Source of the DNA: Terebella lapidaria
Lineage: Eukaryota; Annelida; Polychaeta; Terebellida; Terebellidae
NCBI GenBank assembly: GCA_949152475.1
Contig: CASCJZ010000060.1
Span: 27,524-91,523 of the forward strand
Direction: 5' to 3'
DNA length: 64,000 nt
The position numbers and the translations under genes were made by a program. Shown here one piece after another: positions 1-9,646 of the stretch (the first letter of the stretch is position 1; the number at the start of each line of letters is the position of its first letter). The notes beneath the pieces were generated by a model. That model saw only the letters and a program-made list of their open reading frames with translations, searched no databases and had not been told where the DNA came from.

Positions 1-1576
1 CGTGGAACACCTAATGCCAATGTGTAACACCTAATGCCGCAGTGTAACACCTAATGCCAATGTGTAACACCTAATGCCGCCGTGTAACACCTAATGCCAC
101 CGTGTAACACCTAATGCCACTTTGTAACACCTAATGCCACCGTGTGACTACTAGTACCACCGTGGAACACATAATGCCAATGTGTAACACCTAGTGCCAC
201 CGTGGAACACATAATGCCAATGTGTAACGCCTAATGCCGCCGTGTAATACTTAATGCCACCATGTGACACCTAGTGCCACCGTGGAACACATAATGCCAA
301 TGTGTAACGCCTAATGCCGCCGTGTAATACTTAATGCCACCATGTGACACCTAGTGCCACCGTGGAACACCTAATGCCACCGTGTAACACCTAAAGCCGC
401 CGTGTAACACCTAATGCCACCGTGTAACACCTAAAGCCGCCGTGTAACACTTAATGCCCCCGTGTAACACCTAATGCCACCGTGTGACACCTAATGCCAC
501 CGTGTGACACCTAATGCCACCGTGTAACACCTAAAGCCGCCGTGTAACACCTAAAGCCGCCGTGTAACACCTAAAGCCGCCGTGTAACACCTAATGCCAC
601 CGTGTAACACCTAAAGCCGCCGTGTAACACTTAATGCCCCCGTGTAACACCTAATGCCACCGTGTGACACCTAATGCCACTGTGTGACACCTAATGCCAC
701 CATGTGACACCTAATGCCACCGTGTAACACCTAAAGCCGCCGTGTAACACCTAATGCCACCGTGTGACACCTAATGCCACCGTGTGACACCTAATGCCAC
801 CTTGTGACACCTAATGCCACCGTGTAACACCTAAAGCCGCCGTGTAACACCTAATGCCACCGTGTAACACCTAAAGCCGCCGTGTAACACTTAATGCCCC
901 CGTGTAACACCTAATGCCACCGTGTGACACCTAATGCCACCGTGTAACACCTAAAGCCGCCGCGTAACACTTAATGCCACCGTGTGACACCTAAAGCCGC
1001 CGTGTGACACCTAATGCCACCGTGTAACACCTAAAGCCGCCGTGTAACACCTAATGCCACCGTGTGACACCTAAAGCCGCCGTGTGACACCTAATGCCAC
1101 CGTGTAACACCTAAAGCCGCCGTGTAACACCTAATGCCACCGTGTGACACCTAATGCCACCGTGTGACACCTAATGCCACCGTGTAACACCTAAAGCCGC
1201 CGTGTAACACCTAAAGCCACCGTGTAACACCTAATGCCACCGTGTAACACCTAAAGCCGCCGTGTAACACTTAATGCCCCCGTGTAACACCTAATGCCAC
1301 CGTGTGACACCTAATGCCACCGTGTGACACCTAATGCCACCGTGTGACACCTAATGCCACCGTGTGACACCTAATGCCACCGTGTAACACCTCAAGCCGC
1401 CTTGTAACACCTAATGCCACCGTGTGACACCTAATGCTACCGTGTAACACCTAAAGCCGCCGTGTAACACCTAATGCCACCGTGGAACACATAATGCCAA
1501 TGTGTAACACCTAATGCCCCCATGTAACGCCTAATGCCGCCGTGTAACACCTAATGCCACTGTGTGACACCTAGTG
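1..1576. repeat. 20-bp minisatellite, about 79 units
   Basis: Tandem copies of a 20-bp unit, consensus cgtgtaacacctaatgccac, run from the window edge to about 1576. The register stays exactly 20 bp throughout: I see only substitutions and no indel. Two main unit types alternate, ending in aatgccac or aaagccgc, and short blocks of the same unit order recur, which points to block duplication. The array continues left of the window. No gene is visible in it. Confidence 0.97.
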
Positions 1577-1972
1577 CAGAGATGCCAACATTGAAGTAAT
1601 GGAAATAGTAATCATTGCGCGCGGTGCGAGCGAAGCGAGCCCTAGACGGCGCGGGGTCTGGGGCCCGCTCAAGGGCCCCAGAAGCCAAAGGGTTCTAGGT
1701 GTTCTGTGGTGCTTTCCAGGGCATTCTGAGGCATCTCAGCAGGTTATTTAGGACCCCAAGTGTGTGTCTAATTTTCGTTTCTTACAGATTCGTGGTACAT
1801 GATAAAAAAAACATGAAGAAACTCTTTCCAATTACTTTATTGTTCTTTTCAGCGAATATAATGCCTAGACAACAACCACTTAGATGTTTGGACGACTCAA
1901 CTGCGAATCAGTGTTGAGTGTTTTTTGGCAATCATTTCGACCCCCGTGGGCGACAGAGAAATCTACATGACA

Positions 1973-2054
1973 TTAGACCCAGGTGTCCCACTCTCTCGAA
2001 CGCCGAAGGCGTGAGTGGCCTCCGGCGTTCGAGAGAGTGGGACACCTGGGTCTA
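1973..2054. mobile_element. 82-bp palindromic insertion with 8-bp target duplication
   Basis: The arms 1973-2005 and 2023-2055 are perfect inverted copies of 33 bp. A further 4 bp (2007-2010 with 2018-2021) pair beyond one mismatch, leaving a 7-base loop. The element is flanked by the direct repeat acatgaca at 1965-1972 and 2055-2062. An 8-bp duplication is typical of hAT transposons, so this looks like a minimal non-autonomous hAT-type foldback. The family is inferred only from duplication length. Confidence 0.75.
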
Positions 2055-2149
2055 ACATGACATGTGCTGCAAGATGCGTAGGATTCTCCCCCTTTCAATT
2101 TAGAAATGCAAGGCCACACTGGTGTCCATAATCTCTTTGTTCCGTTCTT

Positions 2150-2188
2150 TTCATCAGCGGATATAATATGAAGGAATCCGCTGATGAA
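2150..2188. repeat. Hairpin, 13-bp perfect arms
   Basis: ttcatcagcggat at 2150-2162 is the exact inverse of 2176-2188, with a 13-base spacer. The pairing resumes outside a 2-base bulge. It may be the core of another small foldback repeat. It contains ctgatga but none of the other hammerhead core parts. Confidence 0.6.
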
Positions 2189-2348
2189 GAACATGATCGC
2201 GTCGAGTCGGACATTTTTATTTCAAAAGGTCCGGTTTACTACAGCAAAATAGCTACGTGACAAAAAAGTTATGTGCGAAAGGTGTCGCACTGAAGAGTGC
2301 ATCAAAGGGCATTCATTGTCCGGGCCCCGGGCCCGGATATACTAAAAA

Positions 2349-3357
2349 TTAGCCCAAAGGCTAAGATAGGTTACCGGACAATTTTGGTTTGGCCATGGCA
2401 GCATTGGCAGGTAACAGACCTTGAGATTTACCAATCAAGGTTCGCAGTGTAAACATACGACCTTGGGATTTACCAATCAAGGTCATCCGTATGAACTTCG
2501 ATGTAACCATTACATGTATGTGTGCGGCATTTGATATTCTATATGTTGGGTGGAATCGTTTAGGCCGCTCAGGTCAATTTACACATTCCAAGTCAGACAT
2601 TTCTGAAGGCAAATCTGGGGTTTTTTTGACCCCAAAATGGCTGTTTTGACCTTTCAAGGTCATCCAAGGTCAAATTCAAGGTCACCACACAAGTCGCCAT
2701 ATATGACTTCCCATTTGAAAGTGCCAATTTCTAAGCTCTATCTTCAAGCGTTCTATGAGTACAGTCCGGACAGCTCCCATTATGAAGGGAAAAAGTGCCG
2801 AAAATTTTCTAAGTCCAAAATTTTTTTCAAAGGGTGAAAAAATTTTTTTGCCCTAGAAATGGCCCAAAATGGATAGTAATGCGATTTGGGGCGAAAAAAT
2901 TTTTTTTCGCCGACCCGCCAAAATTTCAAAATGGCCGCCACACGGAAACCGGCGAATTTAGGGCAACCAAACTCTTCTCCAACATTCTTTTCAAAGAGTG
3001 AAAATTTTTTTTTGCCTAGAAATGGCCCAAAATGGATAGTAATGCGATTTGGAGCGAAAAAAATTTTTTTCGCCGACCCGCCAAAATTTCAAAATGGCCG
3101 CCACACGGAAACCGGCGAATTTAGGGCAACCAAACTTATACATATCACAGAGGTATATGAGGGGAATCTTTTGAAACCCAAAACTCAAAACTGATCAAAC
3201 AGTTTTTGAGAAAATGGCCGTCGAAGTCCAAAATAGAGCGTTTTTCGACAAAAACGGCCGCCATTTTGAAAAAAGTGCGAAAATCAAAAAACAAAAAAAT
3301 ACCTCCTTCTCAAAATATTTTAACTTTAAAGATAAAAATGTTAACGCCGGACGGATC
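2349..3357 (-). mobile_element. HINE (Helentron-like) copy 1, 5' end lost
   Basis: It starts, in plus reading, with the 3' terminal hairpin ttagcccaaaggctaa followed by aggttaccggac, inserted next to an A-run. Internal blocks shared with the copies at 11868 and 61036 follow: aaaatggccgcc boxes and runs of caaggtca. The expected other end (ccggtaacctaaaaa) is missing. Around 3357 the sequence switches abruptly into a TcMar-like MITE end. A block near 2880-2950 is duplicated at 3045-3115. Confidence 0.75.
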
Positions 3358-3473
3358 GCGCCCACTGGTCGCACCATGCGATTTGATGCTAGCATCAAGT
3401 CGCACGTAATCGCATGGCCTAGCATTTAGCATGTAGCATTCGCATGGCTAGTGAGGTTTTGCGAAATCAGTAC
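3355..3473 (+). mobile_element. Fragment of TcMar-like MITE (3' end)
   Basis: About 119 bp are nearly identical to 17042-17161, the right end of the complete MITE at 16644-17166, ending in the same gcgaaatcagtactgta. The left part of the MITE is absent, so this is a truncated copy fused to HINE copy 1. Confidence 0.75.
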
Positions 3474-4379
3474 TGTAGTTCCGTTTTGCGAGGTCTCCCG
3501 CAGTGACGGGCAGGGAGTGATTCCACGGTGGACATACGTTGCGCGCTATTGTGCGGGCTTCGCCCGTTTACTATGCTATGAACTGTAGTTCACAGTGTCT
3601 CATGTCAGATGTCAGGGATGTTTGTGTGGTACAGCGGGGGTCGCAAATATTATCACTCTGTTTGCTCAGGCAGTGATTTTTTGCACGCGCTGATATAACG
3701 CTGATGTAATAGAATAATATATTAGAATCGCACTTAGAATAGGATATGGGCATATGCACATAAAAAAAAAACCTGGAGTGACGACTCGAGCACTGGGGAA
3801 TAATAGGCGAGATAATAATTTAATTCATAAAAAAAAACCCAGCAAAACATTTTCTCCGGACATATTCTTAACACTTTCCATTCCTACTATTCTGTAGCTT
3901 GTAACAATTCTGAACGAAACACGTTGTACGCCATGTAAGATCCATTGAATATAGTAATGAGACCAACCCGAAACGAGGCGATGATTGGTCCATGCCCTCA
4001 TACGACATACGATGGAAGAGATTACCCCCACGGAATTCCCCTGGTTCATGCCATAAAACTACGGTGACTCGTTCGTGTCATTAAATTTTTTTATTAACCA
4101 CGATTTTTTTTCGGATGAGTAATAAATCGTAATGAATGGCGCAGGAGTCGTAATAGCGTAATCTACCTCTGAAAATCGTAAACATTACGCCAAAATCGTA
4201 ATGGTTGGCATCTCTGCGTAGACTTCATGAGTTTGCCATCCACCAGATTTAATGAGCCAAGAACTTGGAGTGCGTATGAACTGGAGTAAATTTGTGAAGC
4301 TAGCCCAGCGCACACGACCCAATTTGAAAGGGCTAGACTTTACATGGCATCCTGGACTAATAGTATATGCCGAACTTTG
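3474..4379. other. Unassigned repeat-like DNA
   Basis: No gene is visible. 4080-4217 is AT-rich, with several repeats of a cgtaat/acgatt motif beside the inverted end at 4204-4217. The rest is unique-looking. Short reading frames here show no codon bias or recognisable motifs. Confidence 0.5.
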
Positions 4380-4789
4380 TTCAGGGGATACAATAATATA
4401 TTTCTTGTCTTAACTATTTTTATTGTAGTCAATAATAGACTTAACTGGTAAAATTAATGTTATATTACTTATTTTCGGTAATATTTTTCTGTTTTCACCA
4501 AAAACATCAGCTCCCTATTCTGAATAAGAATGAATTCCCACCCGTAGAGCGTTCACAAGCCATGTGAGCTAAACAGGCTAGTTTGAACACAAAATTTGTC
4601 GCCAATCAGCGATATGGGTTGTTATGGCAAACAAAATCGACTTAACATATAAAATATTATCCAAATTGGGTCAGATTTGCAACCTGTATTTGCTTTCACA
4701 AGAAAATCTGTATGGCGGACACGGCTGGTGGCGGCGCGACAGACGCAAATCCATAGTATCCTCCGAAATTTGTATGGGGGATACAATAA
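4380..4789 (-). mobile_element. Helitron family C, degraded partial copy
   Basis: It shares blocks with the complete-looking copy at 18444-20911: a gtcaataatagacttaac unit near 4419-4442, the gcgttcacaagcc block near 4548, and the terminal hairpin running into ggggatacaataa, which ends at 4789. In minus reading it begins TTATTGTATCCCCC after a host A. A second copy of the same terminus sits at about 4360-4395, so two ends are stacked here. Confidence 0.6.
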
Positions 4790-4871
4790 TTCATCAGGTT
4801 AAATTAGAAACTTCATTTCAGAACAGATCGAATGATGTTGAAACAAATTGGGAAAATCAATCCTTTGTCAG

Positions 4872-4980
4872 ATTATCAGTGAAGCAACAGTCACACCAAT
4901 TATCAGTGAAGCAACATTCACACCTTATCAGTGAAGCAACAGTCACACCATATTTCAGTGAAGCAACAGTCACACCAACT
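4872..4980. repeat. 27-bp tandem repeat, four copies
   Basis: Four copies of a 25-28 bp unit (tcagtgaagcaacagtcacacc with short spacers) run head to tail. The open frame across them (4624-5049) spans a Helitron C fragment and this array and has no protein-like features. Confidence 0.85.
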
Positions 4981-5049
4981 TTCTGGACAACTTGGTATCC
5001 TGGCACAAGGCCCGGCCAGGTCTGGGCAGTCCTGATTGGCTGGGGGTGA

Positions 5050-5476
5050 CATGGGGAGGTACTGGGTATAAATGACCATGTAGGTGTAAGCCTTCAACTG
5101 CCCAGTCCCAACCAGTGTTCTCAGGTATGTGTCAGATGTCAACATAGAAAGTACATCAACTCACCAACATGCCATTTAATGGGTCAGAATAAACTCAGTC
5201 TAACATCACTATCATCCCGAGCCTTATCGCACTTGAGTTAGCTTCAATCTTTACAAATGTATAGATGCATATTTACTGGAATGATACAAAAAATACAAAC
5301 AATATGAAATGTATAAAACTGTGTCCAATGATCAATGTCCAGTCCAATACAAACACAGCAGACTACTAGTATCCTATACCTGACCAAGTGTGGCCTCAAA
5401 ACACAAATACACAAACACAGCAGACTTGTCCTTAACTGCATTATGCATACACAGAATTATGTAACATAGGGCTCCC
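5050..5476. other. 3' flank of the CREBZF-like gene
   Basis: No separate gene is seen. In minus reading this lies downstream of the CREBZF-like stop codon and is probably 3' UTR. A possible ATTAAA polyadenylation signal appears on the minus strand near 5174-5179. I see no stronger AATAAA nearer the stop. Confidence 0.4.
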
Positions 5477-7000
5477 TCACGATCGTTTGCTGTTTGCTAT
5501 TTGAAAGCAGTTCTTGCAGGAATGGATAGACAATAGAGAACCGTCAGCCCCAATATGAACACACATCCCCCTATCGATATCTTTGGGACTGCTCTTCATA
5601 CGCTTTTTGGCTGTGACAGCGTCCTCATCACCACATGCACCAGCGCGCTTCTCACAACCTAGGCCTACATTCGCGTTTTCTGCTAGCTCCTCACAACCCA
5701 GGTCAACTTCCTTGGTTTCACAACTCATGCTCATTTTCTTCTGTTCTGCAAGTTTCTCATGTTCCATGATATTCTCCTCGAGGGTGGTGCTGTTCTCGTG
5801 ACTGAGCACGTCCCTGAGACACGACTCACTGTGAAGAACCTTCTTGAGGTAGGTGACCTCCCGTTGGAGCAGCGCATTCTCCTTCTCAAGGATTGAGTTA
5901 GTGCAGGTCAAGTTCTTGTTTCTCTCCATCGTATCGGCCACGGTGCTCTCCAAGGACTTGATGTACAAGTTCTTCTTCTCTACAAGCTCCTTGGAGCAGC
6001 GTTCCGAGCTCTCGATGGCGAAGGTGGTGTCCTTGCCTGATTTACCATGTTTTCCGTGTTTACCCCGATGTTTACCCTGATGTTTACCCTGATGTTTACC
6101 CTGATGTTTACCGTGTTTACCATGTTTTCCGGGACTGGAACTCGACACCGGTGCCACAGTCTCATTCAACATCTGGCTGACGGACTTTTCCATGGCCTCG
6201 TTCAGAAACTGGTTAAGAGACTCATTGAGGAAGAGCCCTGTCGGTTGATTCTCTGCGAGAGTGCGGTCTGCCGATATATCGTGGGAGCGGGAAGCGTGAT
6301 GTAGATTCTGTATGTAGAGAAGTGAGCCATCGGCATCTCCGGTCGGACAGAACTCTATGTCCTTGAGCGGCACTATTGGTCCATACAACTCCTCCCTCTC
6401 CACACCATGCAACAGGATGTTAGTCAACGTTGGGTGACGGTTCTTCGCAGCAGCCTTGCTGTGGCCAGTCTTTTGGGCACATTTTTTAGTTGCTGCCACC
6501 TTGTGATCTGTTGTTGATTGTTTGCTAGCGATTGATAAGCCCTGAGAGTTGGGTGAAGGCCCTGTAGACACTGAAGGACCGAGCTCCTGTAAGACTTGCA
6601 TCAGGTCCTTGGATTGAGGGTCGTCCTCGGACAGCAGCTGAATACTGTTGATAATCAGGCCCTTGGATCCGGTCCCGGTCAGGTCTTCCAATAATTTGTA
6701 CTCATTGCTGTTGGGGTCTGAAGACTGCATATCTTCCATTGATTTTCCAGGACTGCTTTCTTCATGCCTCCTGTTACCATGGTGACCTTCCTGTGGATGT
6801 GAGTTGTCTTCAGTTGGTGCATGGGGCACCTGTGATGTGTTGCCATGGCTACTGTGTGATGTCGGCTGAGTGTTGACTGGGAAGGCCAACCCACTGTCAT
6901 CAAACAGATCCAGCAGGTCCATGGCTCGTGTCACAGGTGGCAGACCGGAGGCCGACTCTGCACTAGTCATCGACAATCTGCGTTCTGCTGAACCCCGCAT
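5477..7000 (-). CDS. CREBZF: CREBZF/Zhangfei-like bZIP transcription regulator
   Basis: A 507-residue uninterrupted frame. Residues 342-395 form a leucine-zipper coiled coil preceded by EKKNLYIKSLES, matching the CREBZF pattern KKxxYxxxLES. The C-terminus (residues 477-498) has R-G-M-C-V-H-I-G-A-D-G and C-x2-C, matching the conserved tail after the zipper in vertebrate CREBZF. Known family members are nuclear bZIP cofactors that bind HCFC1 and other bZIP proteins, acting in the unfolded-protein response. An acidic, leucine-rich MDLLDLFDD (27-35) could be an activation segment. Oddities: the region before the zipper lacks a normal basic DNA-binding helix, and a Gly-Lys-His repeat (291-322) sits just upstream. 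I see no clear D/E-H-x-Y HCFC1 motif. The first Met is used; Met11 is an alternative. A splice acceptor lies 5 bases upstream. It is the only clearly intact gene here. Confidence 0.82.
   Translation of the reverse strand: MRGSAERRLSMTSAESASGLPPVTRAMDLLDLFDDSGLAFPVNTQPTSHSSHGNTSQVPHAPTEDNSHPQEGHHGNRRHEESSPGKSMEDMQSSDPNSNEYKLLEDLTGTGSKGLIINSIQLLSEDDPQSKDLMQVLQELGPSVSTGPSPNSQGLSIASKQSTTDHKVAATKKCAQKTGHSKAAAKNRHPTLTNILLHGVEREELYGPIVPLKDIEFCPTGDADGSLLYIQNLHHASRSHDISADRTLAENQPTGLFLNESLNQFLNEAMEKSVSQMLNETVAPVSSSSPGKHGKHGKHQGKHQGKHQGKHRGKHGKHGKSGKDTTFAIESSERCSKELVEKKNLYIKSLESTVADTMERNKNLTCTNSILEKENALLQREVTYLKKVLHSESCLRDVLSHENSTTLEENIMEHEKLAEQKKMSMSCETKEVDLGCEELAENANVGLGCEKRAGACGDEDAVTAKKRMKSSPKDIDRGMCVHIGADGSLLSIHSCKNCFQIANSKRS
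6035..6130 (-). repeat. Coding minisatellite for Gly-Lys-His-(Gln) repeats
   Basis: A 9/12-bp repeat (plus-strand tgatgtttaccc) lies in frame in the CREBZF-like gene and encodes eight GKH motifs, several as GKHQ. The run is strongly basic and His-rich, and it sits where the family normally has basic residues before the zipper. Exact 12-bp copies at 6067-6102 suggest recent slippage and possible length variation between alleles. Confidence 0.85.
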
Positions 7001-7002
7001 CT

Positions 7003-7022
7003 CACCTGCAACAGAACACAGG
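7003..7022 (-). promoter_or_regulatory. Probable 3' splice site before the CREBZF start
   Basis: In minus reading the bases tgtgttctgttgcag end at 7006 and are followed by gtgag and the start codon at 7000. This pyrimidine-rich tract plus CAG fits an intron acceptor, so a 5' UTR exon and promoter probably lie further right. I cannot place that exon. Confidence 0.45.
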
Positions 7023-7579
7023 CCGAGTTACTCAGAGTCCATGGGTCCATTATCTCACAAGTACATATATGTTGATAACGATCAGATGTAACTGTGATAG
7101 GAAGTATTGACCTGTTACAACTAATATTTACTACACTACTCCTCTCCAAACACTCTGGGTAGTAAAGAACGGAGCAGATGAAACTTTTTGTTGATCATGT
7201 TGATCTGACAATTGGGATCAAAGTTTCTATGCTGGGAGCTGCACAACTTATACTAGTATATGCTATTAGCCTGAAGCAAACACTTCAGCAAGATAATAAC
7301 TAGGTGTATTACTGGTATACTGATTAGTAGACGGAGGAGAGCTCGCGACACTGCGTGCTGACACGAGGGTGTACGACCATGTACTGTTTTGTTTTGAAAA
7401 CAGCGTGACAGGACATTATACATGTAATGTTGATTGTTCTAGATTAGAGACACGTTATTGCCTGGATACCCCAATTTCCCCTCGGGGACTGACGCCATAG
7501 GGCAGGAGGGGGTTTCCCAGATGGTCTGGTGGATTTACTGTAGGCAAATAAACAACAAATGATCTTTGTGGGAAAATGA
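7023..7579. other. Upstream region of the CREBZF-like gene
   Basis: No protein gene is recognised. This stretch should hold intron and/or 5' UTR sequence for the minus-strand gene. No TATA box, CpG cluster or other promoter mark stands out. Confidence 0.35.
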
Positions 7580-7582
7580 CAA

Positions 7583-7616
7583 GACGTCCGAGTTTCGTCC
7601 GAGTCGGACTCATCAG
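7583..7616 (-). ncRNA. Hammerhead ribozyme core (PLE-associated)
   Basis: Minus reading gives CTGATGA, then GTCCG-ACT-CGGAC, a perfect stem II with a 3-base loop, then GAAAC, six bases, and GTC. This is the conserved hammerhead order: core, stem II, GAAA, stem III, cleavage triplet. A stem III of two pairs (AC with GT) fits the minimal hammerheads known from Penelope-like elements. Stem I is unclear: GTAC precedes CTGATGA, and another GTAC with its own GTC lies upstream at 7633-7640. It lies on the PLE strand, downstream of the GIY-YIG region, as expected for PLE terminal repeats. Confidence 0.68.
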
Positions 7617-8320
7617 GTACAGGGAGAGGTGGGTACTGACAAGAAGAGAGGGGGAGAGGGAAAAGCCATCCATGTCTGGGGTTAACCAGAGAAGTAGTGT
7701 ATGTCTGTGTATGGCAGGAACAATGATCCTGATGGATGGTCCTACTGATGGTGAATGGAGAGGAGGCTCTTGCCTTGGTGTGGCATGTTGGATTGGCATG
7801 GTACAATGGTCAGTGGACTCAATATTGGAATCAGTTCAAAACGCTCCCTGCTTGGACTTAGAAGGCAGGGATGGCAGTGGGTGAGATCTTCACGAAAGGA
7901 TAAAAAAAATTTCATAGAGGCAAAGATAGGATTCACCAACGACATTCGTCTTCAGTGTTAGACCCAGCGGGAAATGAGAGCTGAGACGGTATTGCCACAT
8001 TTTTTCTAGCTTTTCTCTGTACTTTTGATTACAGTCAAGTGGTGCTTTATTACTGAAAGCGAGGACGTAAATAGAGACGTCTTCCATTCCTTCATGATGG
8101 TTGGAAGTTGAGAAGTGTTTCCCTACAGCTTTGTGGGTGTGACCCTTCTCAATGTCTCGAAGATGCTCATAGGCTCTTCTCATGAGAGTGCGTTTGGTTT
8201 GGCCGACGTACAGTTTGAAACATTCTTAGCATTGAAGGGCATAAATCAGGTTATTGCTTTGACAGGATACATTGGTTCTGGTTTTGTATTTCCTGTTGGT
8301 GTAAGGGTTGGTTATACAGT

Positions 8321-8539
8321 CAAACCTCCATTAGTGAACACCTCCGGTCAGTGAACAACTCCAGTTAGTGAACACTTTTTCCCGGTCCCAAATGAACGCC
8401 TATCTTTTAACATTGAGGTGCTCTTCTGATCAACTCCCTACTCTTCGGAACAACTCCCTACTGTGAATTTCATGGTCCCAAATATCAATTTGCAATACAA
8501 ATGACCCTCTACTTAGTGAACATAGGCAAATGCACTGTA
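8321..8539. mobile_element. Possible pogo/Tigger-like MITE in the PLE
   Basis: The left end reads TA then CAGTCAAACCTCC, a terminus typical of pogo-type Tc1/mariner repeats, followed by several ttagtgaaca motifs. A possible right end is gcactg followed by TA at 8533-8540. The inverted match between the ends is weak beyond CAGT. It interrupts the PLE just upstream of the GIY-YIG domain. Confidence 0.45.
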
Positions 8540-8587
8540 ATCACACAGGGCATAGAAATCTGTCTTCTGGGCAACAACAAGTTAATC

Positions 8588-8755
8588 ACCACGTCTCACA
8601 CACTGTTGTGCCGGGTTGACTCTTGGCCTGGCTCCACTGACTAGTGTCTTACACACTGTTGTGCCTGGTTGCCTCTTGGCCTGGCTCCACAGACTGGTGT
8701 CTCACACACTGTTATGCCTGATTGCATCTTACCCAGATTCTGCCTAACTGGTGTT
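8588..8755. repeat. About 60-bp tandem repeat, three copies
   Basis: Three degenerate copies of a unit containing cacactgttgtgcc and cttggcctggctccac, each ending near actggtgtc. The third copy is the most diverged. It lies inside the DNA interrupting the PLE. Confidence 0.75.
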
Positions 8756-9646
8756 TCCACAGACCAGATCATACAATAGGAAGCCACGGGTATTTACTGT
8801 AGGGTAGGGTGACGTTATCTACTCAAGCAGATTAGATAAGATGATAAGTGGTGATGGCATGTAGCGCCTTCGTCGATGGTTCTTTGTTCAAAACGGGTGG
8901 TTTGAGTGCCATTTTTTGGCGCTAGTATAGCGTTTCGAGAGAGGGATTTGACCTTTGAGATGGATTCTTGTAAGAGTTCCAAGGGATAGCCTCTTTGTTG
9001 GAAAAACTGAAGGTGTTGTTGAGCATGGTGGTCAAAGTCTTCTTCTTTACTGCATATTCGGCGGATTCAAAGGAGTTGGCTATAAGGTAAGCTTGTTTTG
9101 CAGTGCTTGGGGTGACTGGAGTCATAGTGAAGGTACATGTGTGTATCAGTGGGTTTGTTGTACAGGGTTGTGTATAGTTAATGGTTTTCATCAAGGATAA
9201 CCATGGTATCTAGAAAGCTCATTCTGTCTTGTGAAGCTTCTTGTGTGAATTTTAGCGTGCGGTGGCATTTATTGAGATAAATGTATTCAGTGAATTTCTA
9301 CAGTTCAGGATGACCATGTTGCCGCGTGAAGATATCATCAATGTATCTGACCCATAGTATTGGCTGCAGTGGATAGGTGTAGACGAATTTGTTTTCAAAC
9401 TAGACGTCAAGGCCAAAAAATGCCTTGTTTACCATAGGCTCTATGACACACTGTTTCAAAGATATCGATGAAAACGAGAAAAGCGGACTTTTCAAAAAAA
9501 TTCAAGGTCAAGGTCAAAGTTTATCCTTAATACCCATCAGACATGTTTGTCTAGGGCAACGAGTCCGAAAATAACGTCAGTTTCGCTCTACCACGCACCG
9601 TTTCCGAGATATCGACGAAAACGAAAAATGCCAACTCGGCAGAAAA

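Larger units (their letters stand above)
1576..4217. other. Candidate composite bounded by 14-bp inverted ends
   Basis: The 14 bases gcagagatgccaac at 1576-1589 reappear as their exact reverse complement at 4204-4217, and both are followed inward by a similar gtaatgg/cattacg region. They could be the ends of one 2.6-kb element, or of two solo fragments of one family in opposite orientation. No clean target duplication is visible. The interior is a mosaic: a GC-rich gagcgaagcgagc stretch near 1628, a palindromic insertion, a hairpin, a HINE and a MITE fragment. Confidence 0.35.
7890..9399 (-). pseudogene. Penelope-like element, RT C-half and GIY-YIG endonuclease, decayed
   Basis: In minus order: 9399-9200 encodes FENKFVYTYP, then RYIDDIF (RT motif C) and FLDT. 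9190-8890 has a KPTDTHMYLHYDSSHP block and an RRICS block. 8310-7890 encodes the GIY-YIG module (LIYALQC, C, LYVGQTKRTL, then EHLRDIEKG and VGKHFS). These are diagnostic of Penelope-like retroelements, where RT primes replication and GIY-YIG nicks DNA. Several stops and frameshifts are present (one inside the Cys motif near 8229), and about 0.5 kb of foreign DNA interrupts it at 8321-8880. Its upstream RT part is at 23602-23832. Confidence 0.88.

Noticed and set aside
1..1576. CRISPR-like regular array
   Set aside because: Units are contiguous 20-mers without unique spacers, in eukaryotic DNA.
2886..3425. ORFs of about 100 residues in HINE copy 1
   Set aside because: Their translation follows A/T-runs and ggccgcc boxes repeated in every HINE copy; no conserved protein signal.
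4624..5049. 141-residue ORF
   Set aside because: It covers a Helitron C fragment and a 27-bp tandem repeat; repeated QLSVKQ-type residues come from the array.
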